A stretch of 64,000 bases of DNA from Pelobates cultripes (GCA_933207985.1 OW240915.1:122198251-122262250); one strand, 5' to 3'; counted from the stretch's first letter, positions 21,149-32,955 are shown. Program-made: numbers and translations. The notes: generated by a model not told the origin, from the sequence alone.

Positions 21149-21414
21149 CTTTGCAGACTTGCTGGAAAAACACAGGCTGGAAAAACACAGGTGCAAACTG
21201 CAGTTTCTGCACTGCACTTTCTGCAGTGTGCATACTGGCAAGGAGGGCAGGGTTGAGGAGTGGGCGGAAGATGATGTGGAGGATGATGAGGTCCTAGATC
21301 CCACATGGAATCAAGGTCATGCGAGTGACGTGTGCAGTTTGGAGGAAGAAGCGCTGGTCGCACAGAGGCACCAGCACAGCATAAGAGGGAGCAGGGTGCA
21401 AAAGCGGAGCAGCC
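21149..21414 (+). repeat. Dispersed repeat copy 2, right part, with ORF remnant
   Basis: It continues the repeat interrupted by CR1. In frame with the short ORF ending at 21443 it reads an acidic segment (EEWAEDDVEDDEV) followed by QRHQHSIRGSR. I do not recognise the protein. It may be the N-terminal part of a DNA-transposon protein, which I cannot confirm. Confidence 0.4.
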
Positions 21415-21570
21415 GTCCCCTAGCGCTCGTTGGCATGTATTAGCTCGAGAATTACCAGTTATCCAAGTAATACATGTAGCGATCAAAGGATCCATAATAG
21501 AGTTGAGCGAACCCGAACTGCAAAGTTTGGGTTTGTACCAGATTTAACGGTCCATTCGTAGTTTCACAGT
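21415..21570 (-). pseudogene. 18S rRNA fragment (5'-proximal part), interrupted
   Basis: The plus strand reads GCTCGTTGGCATGTATTAGC and GATCAAAGGATCCATAAT, then GATTTAACGGTCCATTCG, which is the complement of the 5' part of vertebrate 18S rRNA. A 42-bp hAT-like terminus lies inside it at 21499-21540. Several mismatches show that it is an old fragment, not a working gene. Confidence 0.8.
21499..21540 (+). repeat. Short hAT-like terminus within the 18S fragment
   Basis: AGAGTTGAGCGAACCCGAAC and the following bases match the start of the repeat at 7071. Only ~42 bp are present, splitting 18S-derived sequence between CCATAAT and GATTTAAC. Confidence 0.5.
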
Positions 21571-21996
21571 GAGGTGGGCAGTTCAGTGACCAGGACCCAG
21601 ACTCTGTCTGGGCGGCGGTCGGACGACCGGGACCCAGAATGCCTGATGTAGAAGTTAGGAGTCACAGTGTGGAATGGATTAGCAGGGTCAGATGCAGGGT
21701 AACTGCACGCCCCCTGGTGTTGAGCACCAGCGTTTGTGCCGCCACATACCTGGACCCGGATGCAGCTTTAGTAAAAAGAGTACTTGATACCAGAAGCCAT
21801 CACCAGACTGATCCGCAACTTATTACAGGATGTGACATTCACTGTAGTGGATGTGCGCACTTTTGGCATTGTCACCCTGCTTCTGCTCGCCTGTCTGCAC
21901 TGCAGCATAACTTCAGCCTTCTCGCTCACCGCCTCATGAGGCTGTGCGAGCAGCAGCAGGCAATAGTGGAGTTTCAGCTGCAGCATGCACGGGTCA

Positions 21997-22311
21997 GTGG
22001 CTATGCACCAGACTTCCCTCCAATTGATCAGAGTTAAAGGATTTCAAGTGGACTCATTACAATTACAGGGCCTGTATTGTTATTTGTCGTCACTACCTTC
22101 CCGCGTCGGGAGTGGATAATTTGCGCGCCTGCTGCCTCCCTTGCCGTTTCTCAGTGTCCCTGTACGGAAAGGAACCCTGATTCCCCGTTACCCGTGGTCA
22201 CTATGGTAGGCGCAGAAACTGGCATCAAAAGTTGATATGGATGACATCCGCATGCAAAGTCGCCGCCACGGGAATGTGCGATTGGCCATAGGTTCTCTAG
22301 AGTCAACAAAG
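21997..22311 (-). pseudogene. 18S rRNA fragment (more internal part), out of order
   Basis: The plus strand carries GCACCAGACTTCCCTCCAAT, AAGTGGACTCATTACAATTA, GTATTGTTATTTGTCGTCAC, CCCTGATTCCCCGTTACCCG and GTCGCCGCCACGGG, all from the complement of 18S rRNA, colinear with small gaps. In a normal 18S gene on this strand this block would lie to the left of the block at 21415, but it lies to the right. Confidence 0.85.
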
Positions 22312-22352
22312 TGCCTGCGCAACTATAATGTCAACAACTACTCTGCGGAACA

Positions 22353-22914
22353 GAGTTGTCTTTTTTTTATATGTCCCAATATTTTGGGGGCTACCCCAAT
22401 TAAAATATAATACAGTGTTGGCTACCTCATCCTCCTCCTCCACCGCCACGGTCACGCCTCCTCAACCTATAGGTCACTTAGTATAAACTAGGTACACATT
22501 AGCAGAAGCTTGTGAAGGCCTTTTCTCCATGCATCAGGTGTTGAGCATTTCTCCATGCATCAGGATTGCAAGAAATGCATCGCAGGCCACACATGTTTCT
22601 TTTGTTGTATGTACCAATATTTTGTGGGCTACCACAATTAAAAAAAAACAACAAAAAAAACCATAAAAAACAGTGTTGGATACCTCATCCTCCTCCTCCA
22701 ACAATGCCTCAACCTACACCACCACGGTCACCGCCTCCTCAACTTATGGGTCACTTAGTATAAACTAGGTACACATTAGCAGAGGCTTGTGAAGGCCTTT
22801 TCTCCATGCATCAGGAGTTGAGCATTTCTCCATGCATCAGGACTGCAAGAAATGCACCGCATACCACAAATGTTTCTTTTTTTGTATGTCCCAATATTTT
22901 GTCGGCTACCACAA
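22353..22914. repeat. ~255-bp tandem repeat, just over two units
   Basis: Units contain GTCCCAATATTTTG, CTACCTCATCCTCCTCCTCC and TTTTCTCCATGCATCAGG. Units start near 22353, 22608 and 22868; the last is cut by the piggyBac left end. Confidence 0.82.
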
Positions 22915-24296
22915 TTAACCCCTTAAGGACCGGACTGTTTTTGCGATGTTGTACATTTGCGACCAGGCCTCTTTTTACACTTTAGTGGTGTTTGTGTTTA
23001 GCTGTAAATTTCTGCTCTCTCGTTTACTGTTCCCATACAAATTATATATTGTTTTTTTAAGGACAAAAAGGGATTTCTTTACATACCATTATTTATATAA
23101 TCTCATGTAATTTAATTTAAAAAAAATATGATGCAAAATTGAAAAAATAATTTTTTTTTACTTTTACTTGAAAAATCTTTTACTCATCTATAAAAGCTAA
23201 TGAAAAAACAACTGCTAAATAGATTAGAAATTGTGTCCTAGTTTAAAAATACCCAGTGTTTACGTGCTTTTTTTTGCATGTTATAGGGCTATAAGTACAA
23301 GTAGGAGATTGCGGTTTCAAAACATACATTTTTAAAATTTATCAATGGTGGCATTATAACACTATTATCTGTCATAAATCTCTGGAAAAGACCACACATG
23401 TATATATTTTTTTTAAAGTAGAGATCCCAGGGTATTCAGCTAAAGATATTTTGACATATCCATATCCATTTTCCAACTTGGAATTTTGACATGTAGTAAA
23501 CCTGCGCCCCTGTCCAATGTATTTTGCCCCATCAAACCATATATTTTTGAAAAGTAGACAACCCAGGGTATTTTAAATGGTGGTAGTTTAACACTTTTCA
23601 TGCACTAATTCTACCACCAGCCTTTGGCAAACTTTTGGGTAGTCATTTTTATGTGTTTTGTTTACACACACATTGTACTTTAGGCATGAATTAACAAATC
23701 CTATTATGTATCATTGCCAAACAACAACCCAATATGTGTTCAGCAACATCTCCTGAGTACAGTGATATCACCCATGCATAGGTTTGCTGGGTTGTTTGGG
23801 GGCTAAAAGGCCACGATCCAGACTTGTAAATATCAGTTTTTCAACCTGATATATAGGTATGCTTGGCCTATCTTCAGTTTGGCATATTTTTGCATCCCCC
23901 AGTTAATGTTAACTTCATTAAAGTTTATATTTTTATAAAGTAGACATTCCAAGGTATTGTATATGGGGTGTTTTCACATCCTTCCCCCAACCATTGTGCT
24001 AAACAAATTTCAGAGAACGTGCATGGTGGTAATTTTTTAATTCTGCTTTTTATGCACACGTCATCTGGTTTTGGCCAGCCAGTTATATGTTACTGACATA
24101 AAACTTTAACCAAATGTGCAGGTATCAAATGCACCTTTAGCAGCATTCTCTAAACTAACTGCAAAAAGAATCTAACTGGAGATTTGGGGGAAGGAAACCG
24201 ACTAACTAAAATTGCTGCTATCAAAAGAAAAAAAAACTGTGTAAAGGTGTAAAGGTGTCTGTCCTTTTCCCTTTTTCTAACAGACCCGGCAACGTT

Positions 24297-25010
24297 TCAG
24301 GGGATTTGTGTTTTTTGCAGTTGGCGGTATCTTAAAAATAAAATGTCTGGCTCTTGGCCATCTCCATAACGTTTATTGAACAAGAGGATCAGTAGGTCCC
24401 AAACAAGTTTCCCGCTTGTCCACAGAGAGTCAGGACAGCCAGGAGGGTCCAGTTGACCATCTTTCCCCTCATATATACGAAAGGCAAATGTATGGCTATA
24501 CATACTATACTATACTTTCGCTCTCGCACAGTTTGTAGAATTTTACACCATACCTAGAGTGCTTTGAGACGATGTATTGTTTGAATACTAATCTCCCTTT
24601 ATATTTCATTAACGATTCATCAATAGATACATTTTGTTGGGGAGTATAAATTTCACTAAATTTGTGCTGAAGATGGTCTACCAGTGGGCGTATTTTATAA
24701 AGCCTATCATATTGGGTGTGATCTCTGGGGTGACAGAGGGTATTGTCATTGAAATGTAAGTATCTTAGCAGCAGCTCATATCTTGTTCTAGACATGGTTT
24801 GGGAGTACACTGGACTAGAACAGATTGGGTTGGTGCTCCAGTAAGAGCGAATTGATGGCTTCTTTATAATCCCCATGAGAATTGTTCAGCAACATCTGTG
24901 GGATGCCAAGCATGCTCCTCCCTGATTGCATAGCTATCTGGATTGGTATCAATAAATTGGGTAGCATATAAATTAGTCTGGGGAGCAATCTCCTCCCAGA
25001 TGGTATCTCC
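24297..25010 (-). pseudogene. piggyBac transposase fragment, copy B
   Basis: Read on the minus strand: DTIWEEIAPQTNLYATQF, IIKKPSIRSYWSTNPI, TRYELLLRYLHFNDN, and SIDESLMKYKGRL with the first catalytic Asp. FAFRIYEGKDGQL follows after a frameshift near 24500. The segment with the second Asp is replaced by an unrelated short tail. It lies in tandem behind copy A. Family assignment rests on these conserved blocks of the PGBD4-like group. Confidence 0.85.
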
Positions 25011-25195
25011 TGCGGGGCTAGAGTTCACTCTCGCGAGATCTGAGCGTTGCCACTGCTGGCTAGAGCTCCCAGGGTCCTCTCCTGCCTCCCTCCCTGCCTG
25101 TGGGCTGGTGAGGGAGATCCTTGATACATAACGCGGGCCGCAGGGATTAGGGTGTGCCCAGGCACACCCAGGACATCCCGAGCGCACGCCTATGT
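25011..25195. other. GC-rich spacer between two piggyBac transposase fragments
   Basis: This segment (TCTCGCGAGATCTGAGCG, CCCAGGCACACCCAGG) has higher G+C than both sides and no similarity that I recognise to the transposase. It joins the end of copy A to the start of copy B. Confidence 0.5.
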
Positions 25196-26230
25196 TCGCC
25201 TCTATGAGAGGTCTGGGGAAATCCTTGGCATTTCTTCTTACAGTGCCACAGGCCAGTGTCTGCAAATGATAAAGAATTTTAAATAAGTGGACACTGCTGT
25301 AAAAAATGTCCACATAAAGGTGGTAACCCTTATTGAACAAGGGGATCAGTAGGTACCAAACAAGTTTCCCACTTGTCCCCAGAGAGTCAGGACAGCCAGG
25401 AGGGTTCAGTTGACCATCTTTCCCCTCATATACACGAAAGGCAAATGTGTAGCCACTTTCGCTCTCGCACAGTTTGTACACCTTAATGCCATACCTAGAC
25501 CGCTTTGAGGGGATATACTGTTTGAACTCTAATCTCTCTTTATATTTCATAAGGGATTTATCAATAGATAAATTTTGTTGGGGAGTATAAACTTCAGAAA
25601 ATCTGTTCTGAAGATGGTCTACCAGTGGGCGTATTTTATGAAGCCTATCATATTGGGGGTGATCTCTGGGGTGACAGAGGGTACTGTCGTTGAAAAATGT
25701 AAGTATCTCAGCAGCAGCTCATATCTTGGTCTAGGCATTGTTTGGGAGTATATAGGAGTCAAACAAATTGGGTTGGTGCTCCAGTAAGAGCGGATTGATG
25801 GCTTCTTTATTATCCTCATGAGCACTGTAAGAGCCCAGAATTTCTTAAGTTCAGGGACATCTATGGTATGCCAAGCATGCTCCCTGACTGTAGAGCTACT
25901 TGGATTGGTCTCAGTAAATTGGCTAGCATATAAATTAGTCTGGCAAACAATCTCCTCCCAGATGGTATCCCCTAAAAATAACTCCATATATTGTATAGGG
26001 GAGAAGTCATCCACATTCACATTAATGCCTGCGTTGGCACTAAAAGGGGGGATGTTGAGCTCAGCTGACTGTGGAGGTACCCAGTCCTCCTCCACATTCG
26101 GTGTAGCAGGGGAAGCACAGCTTCTTTTAGCAGCTGGCTCACACACAGATGACATGTCACTAGACGTGTCGCTAAACTGACCTGGGTCAAAATCGGACGC
26201 AGTGTCAGTGGCGTCAAAGTCTGACGCCAA
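25196..26230 (-). pseudogene. piggyBac transposase fragment, copy A
   Basis: The first Met is at 26230. The N-terminus is acidic and Ser-rich (residues 1-60), then DTIWEEIVCQTNLYASQF, LKKFWALTVLMRIIKKPSI and YWSTNPI. A frameshift near 25620 follows, then LMKYKERLEFKQY, FAFRVYEGKDGQL and LYVDIFYSSV carrying the second catalytic Asp. The third Asp region is missing. Not functional. Confidence 0.88.
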
Positions 26231-26313
26231 GAAGGCATATGCCTCCTACGAGCTGTAAATGTGCTGCATGTTTCACACTAACAGACTAAACTAACAAAAT
26301 ACTAAACACAATT

Positions 26314-26314
26314 T

Positions 26315-26346
<32 letters not shown>
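26314..26346. repeat. (AT)n microsatellite
   Basis: A run of alternating A and T lies within the piggyBac upstream region. Confidence 0.9.
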
Positions 26347-26463
26347 TTATTTTTGTTTTTTACTAAAACAGACTAAAACAGTAATCCCTAAACTAACTCC
26401 TGTAAAAGAATCTAATGGAGATTTGGGGGAAGGAAACTGGCTGACAGGCATAAAAGGGGTTAA

Positions 26464-27509
26464 AAGCCGTTTAGGAGATATTCCCTTCCAGATATACAGG
26501 CAGCTACTTTAGACACCAATCCACCGACCCGGAGAAGCATATGAATGCCATAAACAGCTGAACCGGAACCATACAAATGCTGTAAACAGCCGAATAGGAA
26601 AAACACAATGAATAGGTTTACACTCCTAGCAGTCAAACTGGAACAGCATACAATAAATCTCCCCCCAAGAATGAGATAAGGCTACGTTTTGGGGGTCAAG
26701 CACGAACAGACAAAGCTGTGGGTTTATTGTTCTTATATACACATTCTTACACATTAGTACCACCCACAGGGTTTTGTAAAACAACCAATAAACGTACAAT
26801 ACACTCAGACACTCCCACACAAAATCCTCCCCTCTGCCTGTGATACAATTACCTTACACAATGGGTTAATGTAATTATCACAGGCAGAGAAATACAGTTT
26901 GTCCACATTATTCATAACTTTAAAAGTATACATCACATTCACATTTTCAGATCAGCATACTCCAAATACAAACATATGTCAAAATTATCCAAATTGGTCC
27001 ATTGGTTCAAAAGATAGATCGAAGTCCTTTGTGACCAAATGAAGCATGGCTTTTCTGCCCAAAACCAGTTCCACAGAGTCTTCTATCATGGAGATAATTG
27101 GGAAGTAATCCAATTATCTCCAAGGACAGAGGCAAAACTCCATTGAACACATGGCAGCAAAAGACAATAAAACACATAAAAATATATAACTGTAAAACAG
27201 CTACATTCAACATATCCCCAGATTGCTTAGATCTGAGCGCACATTATTACTGAATGGCGCTCGGATCACATACATACAGTTCAATTGCCTTTGAGCCAAA
27301 GTCTTTCACATAGTCTTTAAGTATACAAATTGGCTCCATGGCATAGCTGTCTGGGGTATCACTGTTCATATAGGGCCAGTACCGAATGACCCGGCTTTCG
27401 TGTCTTTGCAGGGGAAAATCAAGCGTTTCAACATGGGGCCATAGTCTAAAGGCAGCAGGCGGGCAACCAGGCTCCTCCAATCCACAGTGGCGAGATTGGT
27501 CTCGTCACA
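26464..27509 (-). mobile_element. Gypsy LTR inserted in RT of a minus-strand Gmr1-type element
   Basis: On the minus strand it starts TGTGACGAGACCAATCTCGC at 27509. Toward 26464 it runs to CCTAAACGGC, where it is cut by the piggyBac right end before its own terminus. It resembles the LTR at 42267-43314. It interrupts an RT reading frame at the segment FVPDYSTV. Confidence 0.78.
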
Positions 27510-28030
27510 GTACTATAGTCGGGTACAAAGCATCTATAGTACCCAGCTGTCCCTAAGAAGGCCAGTCTTGGTTCGTGGTGTGGGCCAGTTAGTGACTGCC
27601 TCAATCTTAGCAGGTTCTGGATGCTGCTTTCCACACTCCAAACGGTGTCCCAAATATTGGACCTCTGCCCTGCCAAGATGGCACTTGTCTGGCTTCAGGG
27701 TTGAATCTTATCTAGCACTACATGAACTAAGTGTTCCTCGCAGGACTCACTGTAGATCTCAATGTAATCCAGGTATGCACAATCAAAATTCTGGTAGCCA
27801 TCGAGAATGCATTGGAAGGTGGTCGGGGTGTTCTTCAGCCTGAATGGCATGACACTAAACTGGTACAAGTCTATGGGGGTAGCCTCCTCAGCCAGGGAAA
27901 TTTGCCAATAGCCTTTGCAAAAGTCTGTGGTGGTCAGATAATGTCCCCTGGTGATGCGATCTAACAGTTGATCCACCCGGGGCATTGGGTAAGCATCTGT
28001 AGTGGTCCGGTCATTTAGTCACGGGTACAT
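27510..28030 (-). pseudogene. pol: Gmr1-type RT fragment
   Basis: Minus-strand segments: DAYPMPRVDQLLDRI, FCKGYWQISLAEEA, AYLDYIEIYSES (the active site YLDD reads YLDY, losing the last Asp) and AFLGTAGYYRCFVPDYS. Several frameshifts occur. On the 5' side (~28030) it joins directly to the integrase N-terminal region, so the integrase core and RT fingers have been deleted. Confidence 0.85.
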
Positions 28031-28470
28031 CATGTCCAATCTGGAGAAGTTCCATCTGGTATTTCCTGGGTACTACCAGTTGGCGCTTCTGGAATGGGGC
28101 TGTTCCTCTATTGTGGGTCTCGGTTAATCTATAGAGACAGATCTTGCTCCCAAATAAAACTTTCCCATTCTAATCCCCGTTATTCTGTATCTGCCTTGGT
28201 CCTATATTTATGGAGGGTAGGATCTTCCCGGGTTTCCCGTCCAAACTCCTCTGGGATATCCCACCCTAACGGGGTTGGATCTAATGTCATAGTCAGAGGT
28301 CGGTCTCTTACTTGGGTCTCACCGACATGTGTGCCAGCGTCTGCAGTTCGAGTTTGTAGGCGAGTGGTTACAGGTTGGGCATCGGCCAGTTCCCTGGAGA
28401 TGTAGGCAGAAGTTAAGGGACCAAATCATTCCCTAGTAACACCTTGGCTGGTAACTTCTTCATGATTACC
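28031..28470 (-). pseudogene. pol: Protease-to-integrase N-terminal linker of Gmr1-type element
   Basis: Minus strand: ETREDPTLHKY and RQLVVPRKYQMELLQIGHDV align with the same segments in the copies at 516 and 36836. Stop codons and frameshifts interrupt it. The order, linker then RT with integrase core lost, is consistent with integrase lying before RT. Confidence 0.7.
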
Positions 28471-28599
28471 ACGTTCATTGTGCTGTATCCGGCTCCAGGT
28501 GATCCAGGGCAGTGGGTAAATGATAGATAGCTCCCCCAGCTACCCTGACAGCCACTTTGACTTGTGTGCTCATTTTCCCATACCAAATGTCATTGCACC

Positions 28600-29650
28600 A
28601 AGGTCAGGGTAGCTCCGGTATCTCTTAATCCCTTAGCAGACTGCCCGTCCTGAGTGGCTGCCTAAACAGGATCAGCCTCATGGAGTACCCTCCAGTACTC
28701 AGTGGGACTCTGCCTCCAGGCAGTGAGCGGCAGGAGCTGAGGCACGAGGAGGGGGACTGTTGGGGCACCACAACGATGGTCGAGGAGGCTCTAGAGGGCA
28801 GTTGTTGTGAACGTGCCCTATCTGCTGGCACCTGAAACAAAGGGACCCGTTCTTGGAGGGGGTCTTACTGGGGGTTGCTCTGTTTTCCTGGAATCCGTAT
28901 ACTCGTCAGCTGAGCGAGCCACCTCATGTAGGGTAAGGGGTCTCCGGTCACAAATCCATTCTCTTATGTCAGGGTTGAGGGTATTGAAGAAATGTTCCAG
29001 TAGAAACTATTGTAATAGGTCCTCCCTCGACACTGCTTGGCATCTGGCTACCTAGTTGGAAGATGTTCGGTGGAGGGGCAGGCCTATTTGGTGTAGGAGT
29101 TTTTTCCTTGCTTACTGGACTCTCAGAACTGCCGGCGGTACGCCTCTGGGGTGACGGCGTACCGGGCGAACAATGCCTCTTTGATGGCATGGTAATGCTG
29201 GATTTCGTCATCGGGGATAGCCCTGAACACCTCTGCAGCTCTCCCTGATAGGTTTCCTGCCAAAATGGCGACCCATTTGTCAGTGGGTACCTTATGTAAA
29301 GCACATTGTCTCTCAAAATCAGCAAGGTATCCATCTATTTCACCTTCTGTTGCTAGAAAGTTCTTAAATGCAGCAAAGTATACCTTTTTCTGCTGCCATG
29401 GAGCCACTGCTGGGCTCCCTGAGCGCTGGATTTCTGCCAGGCGTAACTGGTAGTCCTGCTTGTTCTGAGATTCAGCATCGACGGTGCCAGCACTTGCCTA
29501 ATAATGTCAGCTGGAAGGTTTGAGCCGAACAGGGCTAGTCGTAACGGAATGGTTCGCATCTGTTCATCTTGCTCCGCATTTGTGACAGATGTTTCGGGCA
29601 TAGTGTTGGTTTGGTCCATTTCCAGCAATTCGGCAATTAATTCCCGCTTG
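28600..29650 (-). pseudogene. gag: Gag of minus-strand Gmr1-type element
   Basis: Minus strand: an N-terminal segment (MLEMDQTN, IPLRLALFGSNLP), then YFAAFKNFLATEGEIDGYLA, FERQCALHKVPTDKW, RYAVTPEAYRRQF, and a CCHC knuckle CFRCQQIGHVHNNC near 28800-28850. Frameshifts split it into at least four parts. It follows the LTR at 29798-30517 in the expected order. Confidence 0.85.
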
Positions 29651-29797
29651 GGACGGTTGCTTGCTTTCGTATTGATTTTCGACTATTCTGCTATTACATC
29701 TAGGATTAGCATCTTCTCTGGTGAAAAAGAACCATCCCACTGCAGCTACCACATGTGGTGGTCACCTCGATAGGAAGAGGGGTTTCGCTGCCAGAAA

Positions 29798-30517
29798 TGT
29801 TCTTTTCCCCCTAGTGTGAGTAATGCTATATTAATCCCAAACAGCATTCCCAAAACCGATAATCCGAAAACAGGCAAAGTAGTGTTAAAGCAGGTATAGC
29901 TTTCCCCCACAGACATTAGTCAAAACTGAATGCTGTGAGTGAACTGGCTTATTGGAAGCCACACACAACCTTTTATGCAACTCTCCATGCAATGGGTTTC
30001 CAAAATGACATTGCAGGGGAATCCCTCCCAGAGAGGACTTAGTTACAAGAAACTTCTAAATTAAATTATCTCTCAGATACAGAGCAGGTACATTTATTAC
30101 ACCTCAAAACATACATATTGCAAACAGGTACCCCCTCAAGTCCTATATCCCTGGACAGCCTGAAAGTTCAGCGGTGTTCGGGCAGTTGAGTGTACGATTT
30201 TAGTTCCACGCACTCAACGACCAAACACCGCTGCTTGTGTTTGCGGCTCAAGGTGGCCACTGCCACCTGTTCGTACATATGAACGGCGACCACCCTGCTG
30301 ACCATTTAGAATGTTGCAGTTATAAGTGTTAATGAGGTGCTGACAGGGGTAACGGAGGTTAACAAGCAGCACACTTCACATACGGGTGGTCTGGTCATTC
30401 GTTGGTTTGTTCTGTATTCGAACACAATAATAATAAAATCGAAGGTGAATGCAATATACCGAACAAACAGGGGAATGAAAAACGCGTTTTTATAATCCAG
30501 GTACAGGGTCTGTCACA
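29798..30517 (-). mobile_element. 5' LTR of minus-strand Gmr1-type element
   Basis: On the minus strand it reads TGTGACAGACCC at 30517 to AAAGAACA at 29798, followed by a primer-site-like CTGGCAGCG and then gag. Its start matches the LTR start at 4809. Confidence 0.75.
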
Positions 30518-30539
30518 TGGGGAAATAAACCAAGTGCTC

Positions 30540-31850
30540 ACTTTAGACACATCTACGCCACATGTACGGCGATGATAAAACTGCTACTCAAATTCAACTT
30601 ATATGACAGCACCCTAATGACTGATGCTACTCGTATTACTCCCAAATGCACGAATCACACTCCTGAATTATGAAAATGCGAGCCATGGGAGTGGGGCTGG
30701 AGGATACCTATAGGGAGGAACTGCTAAATGCCTACTCATACGACTGGCAAACTGACTATGTGACCTTCCTTATGGTTAAGCTCCCTTTTCAATTATCCCA
30801 ACTATACCACTTAAACTATGTCCAATTGACTAAAGGGGTTTCCGCAACCCTACATAACTGGAAACACAAATGTATTTCCTGGTCCATGCGAATGGGAGTA
30901 CTTAAAATGGTTACCGAAATTGCAATATCTCTTTCGAACAGTCCCATTAATAGCCCCATCTGCATACTCTGAAGCTCTACAAAAGCAGATAAACATGTTT
31001 ATCTGGAATGGGAAGAGGCCTAGGATAGAAGTGTCCACACTTTATAGGGCTACACAAAATGGAGGCATAGGCTTTCCCAACCTGCAACTTTATTACAAAG
31101 CAGCCATTCTAAACAGCCTAGTGTTAGTTCAACAATACCCCAATACACCACAGTGGGTGCAAATTGAGCAACACTGGAGGCGATAATGTGACATATCCAC
31201 GTTAATCTGGCTAACCCCGTCCCAGAGGCCGGATCTCACACAAGCAAGCACTCCCCACCACAATCACAACCCTGACAATATGGGACTCATCACAGAGGTT
31301 CCTGTGCAGCTGCCACGCTACCACACTGGCTATGCCTATCAAGGTCTTAGCCTTCCTAATCACTGAGTTTAATTTTAAAATATGGAACAGAAGAAACCTA
31401 AACTATCTTTTTGATCTACAATCTCAAGGGAAACGGTGAAAGTGAATGAAGGTGCCAAACTCTCCTGCCTCCCTTTTACTATTTATGTTTGACGATCTGT
31501 ATCATAAAGCTGACAAATGCCCGCTCTTCCATATCCTAAAAGCAGCACTATCACTTAAAGGTAAAACTGGCTCTCCTCCACCACTGCAATGATGCAGGAG
31601 CTTATAAGATACATCTCTCTAGTAGGTAGATATGAACTGGCCACTGGGAATTTAACACTAAGACAAAGCTGGAGACACAAAGTGTGGGAAACCTGGGCCT
31701 TGAAAGACCCAACCTGAAGTCCTCAGAGGAGGACTCACAATACACACACAACATTGACATACGCCATCACATAAAAAGTATAGATACACTACCATGAAGC
31801 GGGCTATCCACCGCTTAATATGTTTGGAACAATGCTAGAGGTCTTGTTTT
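30540..31850 (+). pseudogene. L1-type LINE ORF2 C-terminal fragment
   Basis: The clearest stretch, 30920-31186, reads LFRTVPLIAPSAYSEALQKQ, INMFIWNGKRPRI and NGGIGFPNLQLYYKAA, a region downstream of RT conserved in vertebrate L1 ORF2. More decayed C-terminal sequence (RYVSLVGRYELATGNLTL) continues to ~31680. No start, RT active site or poly(A) tail is seen. Confidence 0.85.
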
Positions 31851-31859
31851 CCCCTCCCC

Positions 31860-32491
31860 AAGGTCAGCGGGGCCTGCAGCTGCGAGACCGACTCTCTTTC
31901 ACCAGCGGATATCCACACTCCGGTATCCGCTGGAGAGAGCGTTCGCCTGGGAAGCCACGAGCCTAGCCTCGCAGCTCCCAGGTTTGAGTGTAACAAGTAA
32001 TTATAGCTCTGTTAAGAGCAGGGAGGATGATCCCCGACATGGGGATCGAAGACAGTGGTCGCAGGCCGGTTCGGGAGCCGAATGCTCACCGTGGTGGGCG
32101 TTCGGTGATACAAACTGGCGGCCACCCCGGGGAAGCATGCGCCGCTTGTTCCCTTGCGGTCTGTGGTATTCACACCTCGTTAGTGAGGTGCGAATATTCT
32201 AAGTAAACGTTCTAAATGGATTGCCAGGGTGGTCCTTGCACATGGGGCTCCGTGTGCCGGAGCGCCCCCGCGTGATTGACATTTGCGGTCTGTGGTTAGC
32301 GAGGTGTGAACATTGTAACTACACATTCTAAATGTGGTATCGGGTTGGTCCGGTGCACGGGGTTCCATCTGGGTGGTTAAAAGGTATTGTGCATGATTTA
32401 CGGGCAAAAATACAGAAAGGGGTAAATTAAAAAGGGGGAACACACATTCTAGGAGGGTAAATCCACACACAGAAAAAGGGCAATTCACAGT
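31860..32491 (-). mobile_element. LTR remnant following RNase H, minus strand
   Basis: On the minus strand TGTGAATTGCCC begins just after the RNase H frame. The sequence has the GC-rich CACCTCACTAACGAGGTG-type inverted repeats seen in gypsy LTRs, but the far end is lost next to the L1 fragment. Confidence 0.5.
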
Positions 32492-32955
32492 TAGGCAGCG
32501 GTGCCCCCACACAGCTCACCCTTAACCAACAACCGGCATACACTGTTTGTATCCCGACGGATCAGCTGGGGAATGTCCGGGGGAGTGCTCACAGATAATT
32601 TATCTAGGGCTGTCTGTCTGGACAACCAGTACAACCCGTCGGCATTGCCATTCTGCTTACCGGGTTTGTAGTGAATGGTAAAGTCATATGGTTGCAGGGC
32701 CAGGCTCCACTGTAACAGCCTGGCATTGTCCCCTGCAACCCATTTAAGCCATACCAGCATGAGCAGGGTGAATTGCTGTCCATAGATATAGGGCTGCAGC
32801 TTTTTCAGTGCCCAGGCACTCCTTCTCAATGGCGGCATAGCTTACTTCCCTGGGCAGCAGCTTCCTGCTGAGGTAAGCCACAAGGTATTCTCCGTCATCA
32901 TCCCCGACCTCGGCACCGCTCCTAATCAAAACATGGAGGCATCTGTGTGAACAAT
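32492..32955 (-). pseudogene. pol: RNase H of a Gmr1-type element, minus strand
   Basis: Minus strand: TDASMF (32950), VAYLSRKLLPREVSYAA, then WALKKLQPYIYGQQF, LLQWSLALQPYDFTIHYKPG and NADGL. Frameshifts and a stop are present. It is followed by the LTR remnant, as expected if RNase H is the last pol domain. Confidence 0.85.

Larger units (their letters stand above)
22915..26463 (-). mobile_element. piggyBac-type transposon remains between TTAA sites
   Basis: The left end reads TTAACCCCTTAAGGACCGG (TTAA at 22915) and the right end AAAAGGGGTTAA (TTAA at 26460), which fits short piggyBac inverted repeats. Subterminal sequence near 24166-24205 recurs at 26406-26447. The transposase remains are on the minus strand. 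22940-24290 is AT-rich noncoding sequence. The flanks are unrelated (tandem repeat on the left, LTR on the right), so this may be a composite of two elements and the exact ends are tentative. Confidence 0.7.

Noticed and set aside
21415..22311. Functional ribosomal RNA gene
   Set aside because: Only parts of 18S are present, in the wrong order, with many mismatches and an insertion.
30470..30500. Hammerhead candidate at AAAAACGCGTTTTT
   Set aside because: The palindrome resembles stem III of the Penelope ribozymes, but no CUGANGA core or stem II is nearby; it lies in a gypsy LTR.
32180..32512. 110-residue minus ORF after RNase H
   Set aside because: It reads through the LTR start without any known motif; treated as LTR sequence.
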